DNA of 7,528 nucleotides from an uncultured Chloroflexota bacterium. Lineage in GTDB: Bacteria; Chloroflexota; Limnocylindria; Limnocylindrales; Limnocylindraceae. The notes beneath the pieces are model-generated. The model ran no database searches. It was given only the letters and a program-made list of their open reading frames with translations, and was not told the origin of the DNA. The stretch spans positions 1 through 7,528 of the forward strand of contig CAIZYO010000078.1 of the NCBI GenBank assembly GCA_903937225.1, written 5' to 3'. A program made the position numbers and the translations under genes. The first letter of the stretch is position 1; each line of letters opens with the position of its first letter. Below are positions 6,117 to 7,528 of this stretch, piece after piece.

Positions 6117-7528
6117 GCGCAGAACCGCAGCCGATCAGTCGCGAAGGCGCTCGGGCGCCGCAGGTTCCCGACCCGATCGCAAAGGTTCGCGCGCTCGCTC
6201 GACCAGTCGCTGAGCTTCGCGAAACGCTCCTCTCGAAGGTATCCGCACACCATGAAGATGCAAGCGCCGCAACACTGGTTGCTGCCGCGTTTGATTTCGC
6301 CGTGCAGGCGCACGGAGATCAGGTGCGCGCCTCTGGAGAGCCGTATGTGACACACCCGGCGGAGGCTGCGCTGATCCTTGCCGATCTCGGTCTTGATGCG
6401 ACCACGCTTGCCGCAGCACTCCTGCACGACGTCCCAGAGGACACCAGCATCACCACAACCGAGCTCGGCGAACGATTCGGAGACGAGGTGGCCACCCTCG
6501 TGGACGGTGTCACGAAGTTGAGTAAGTTCTCCGCACTTACCGCGGAAGAGCAGCATGCAGAAAACATCCGCAAGATGTTCTTGGCGATGTCACAAGACAT
6601 CCGCGTTGTGCTGATCAAGCTTGGCGACCGCCTGCACAACATGCGTACGCTTGCGGCGCTCGGCGTTGAGAAGCAGCGGCGCATTGCGCGCCAAACCCTT
6701 GAGATCTACGCGCCACTTGCGGAGCGTCTCGGCATCTGGCAGGTGAAGTGGGAGCTTGAGGATCTGGCCTTTAAGGCGCTTGAGCCTGAGCGATATCACG
6801 AGCTCGCCCGACTTGTTGACATGCGCCGTGATGCTCGCGCTGCATATGTCACGCGAGCGATTGAGGTGCTCCGTCCAGAGTTGGAGCGTGCGGGCATTCA
6901 TGCAGAGTTCACCGGTCGTGCGAAGCACCTGTACTCCATCCACAAGAAGATGTCCCGAAAGAACACGGACTTCTCTGAGATCTATGACGTCTTTGCGATC
7001 CGAATTGTGGTCGAAGACCTCCGCGAGTGCTACGCGGCTCTTGGGGCGGTGCACTCGGTGTGGCGCCCAATCCCTGGTCAGTTTGATGACTACATTGCAG
7101 TGCCGAAGAACAATCTCTATCAAAGCCTGCACACGGCGGTGGTAGCCCTTGATGGGCGACCGCTTGAAGTGCAGATTCGAACCCGCTCCATGCACGACGT
7201 CGCAGAGGTCGGGATCGCCGCACACTGGCGCTATAAGGATGGGAGCCGTTCGGATGCGGCCTATGACGCGAAACTTGCATGGCTGCGTCAACTCCTTGAG
7301 TGGCAGCGCGACGTCACCGATGCATCTGAGTTCCTTGAAGGCGTCCGCCTGGATGTCTTCCAAGATCAGGTGTACGTGTTCACGCCGAAGGGTGACGTGA
7401 AGGAGCTTGCGGCGGGAGCTACGCCTCTCGACTTTGCCTATCTCGTCCATACGGATATTGGGCACCGTTGTATTGGAGCGAAGGTCAATAATCGTCTCGT
7501 GCCGCTTGAGTATCGGCTCAAGTCTGGC
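6113..7528 (+). CDS. rel: Long RelA/SpoT homologue, (p)ppGpp synthetase/hydrolase, N-terminal 472 residues, 3' end cut by window
   Basis: This is the first 472 residues of a long RSH protein, usually about 720-750 long. It controls the stringent response: the synthetase transfers pyrophosphate from ATP to GDP or GTP, and the hydrolase removes it. The HD hydrolase domain (about 50-200) keeps R72, H81, H105-D106, E109-D110 (HDVPED), D172 and N176 (GDRLHN), so hydrolysis should be active. The synthetase domain has GRAKHLYSIHKKM (268-280), EIYDVFAIRI with D292, YQSLHT (336-341) and LEVQIRT with E352. The motif that reads RxKD in typical bifunctional enzymes is QFDD here (323-326). A TGS domain begins near 420 (VYVFTPKGDV) and runs out of the window; helical, zinc-finger or ACT parts would follow. 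The ATG overlaps the murE stop as ATGA; no Shine-Dalgarno is visible, so expression probably depends on coupling. I expect a bifunctional enzyme; whether rel, relA or spoT is the best name cannot be settled here. Confidence 0.93.
   Translation, partial: MSAEPQPISREGARAPQVPDPIAKVRALARPVAELRETLLSKVSAHHEDASAATLVAAAFDFAVQAHGDQVRASGEPYVTHPAEAALILADLGLDATTLAAALLHDVPEDTSITTTELGERFGDEVATLVDGVTKLSKFSALTAEEQHAENIRKMFLAMSQDIRVVLIKLGDRLHNMRTLAALGVEKQRRIARQTLEIYAPLAERLGIWQVKWELEDLAFKALEPERYHELARLVDMRRDARAAYVTRAIEVLRPELERAGIHAEFTGRAKHLYSIHKKMSRKNTDFSEIYDVFAIRIVVEDLRECYAALGAVHSVWRPIPGQFDDYIAVPKNNLYQSLHTAVVALDGRPLEVQIRTRSMHDVAEVGIAAHWRYKDGSRSDAAYDAKLAWLRQLLEWQRDVTDASEFLEGVRLDVFQDQVYVFTPKGDVKELAAGATPLDFAYLVHTDIGHRCIGAKVNNRLVPLEYRLKSG

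Noticed and set aside
6590..7465. 291-codon open frame on the minus strand opposite rel
   Set aside because: It lies fully across conserved synthetase and TGS codons of rel and shows no family features; it is a shadow of codon bias.
6900..7528. Lower G+C in the synthetase part of rel (about 50% in several lines)
   Set aside because: The dip coincides with conserved Lys, Asn, Tyr, Ile and Asp-rich motifs and is better explained by amino-acid composition than by transfer; neighbouring rel lines return to 60-70%.
1..7528. CRISPR arrays, tRNA or rRNA genes, intrinsic terminators, riboswitches
   Set aside because: No regularly spaced repeats, no cloverleaf-like segment, no GC hairpin followed by a T run, and no non-coding stretch in which they could sit.

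Overview
The window is a chromosomal fragment, roughly 60-65% G+C where I sampled lines, fully packed with genes on the + strand. It reads as one housekeeping operon rather than an accessory island. It starts inside topA (DNA topoisomerase I) and ends inside a long RelA/SpoT-homologue gene. Gene order: topA (3' part) - xerC/D-type recombinase - murJ (lipid II flippase) - femX-like peptidoglycan bridge transferase - murE - rel. There is no intergenic DNA. The topA stop and the xer start share one base, and the other four junctions are 4-base overlaps (ATGA or GTGA). I see no RNA gene, CRISPR, insertion sequence, terminator or internal promoter.

Organism: the peptidoglycan genes look like those of a bacterium whose stem peptide is cross-linked through a bridge (FemX-like enzyme present). 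MurE has DEDPR in place of the DNPR of diaminopimelate-adding enzymes, a form I associate from memory with Chloroflexota and other ornithine/lysine-type lineages. The Rel sequence and the topA-xer adjacency also fit Chloroflexota or a related high-GC, monoderm-like lineage. This is an inference from remembered family features, not a database result.

How the genes fit together: TopA relaxes negative supercoils and Xer resolves chromosome dimers, so the first two act on chromosome topology and segregation. MurE adds the third residue of the muropeptide stem in the cytoplasm, the FemX-like enzyme adds amino acids to the precursor on the inner membrane face, and MurJ flips lipid II outward, so genes three to five are successive or linked steps of wall precursor supply. 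Rel makes and destroys (p)ppGpp, which in known bacteria restrains wall synthesis and growth under starvation. Translational coupling along the set would tie these activities to one transcript.

The points most worth a second look are the non-DAP-like MurE motifs next to a FemX-like gene, a QFDD sequence in the Rel synthetase where bifunctional enzymes usually have RxKD, the unbroken chain of start/stop overlaps with weak or absent ribosome sites before murE and rel, and eight copies of GCGATCGC, the octamer known as HIP1 in cyanobacteria. No clearly novel system is visible.
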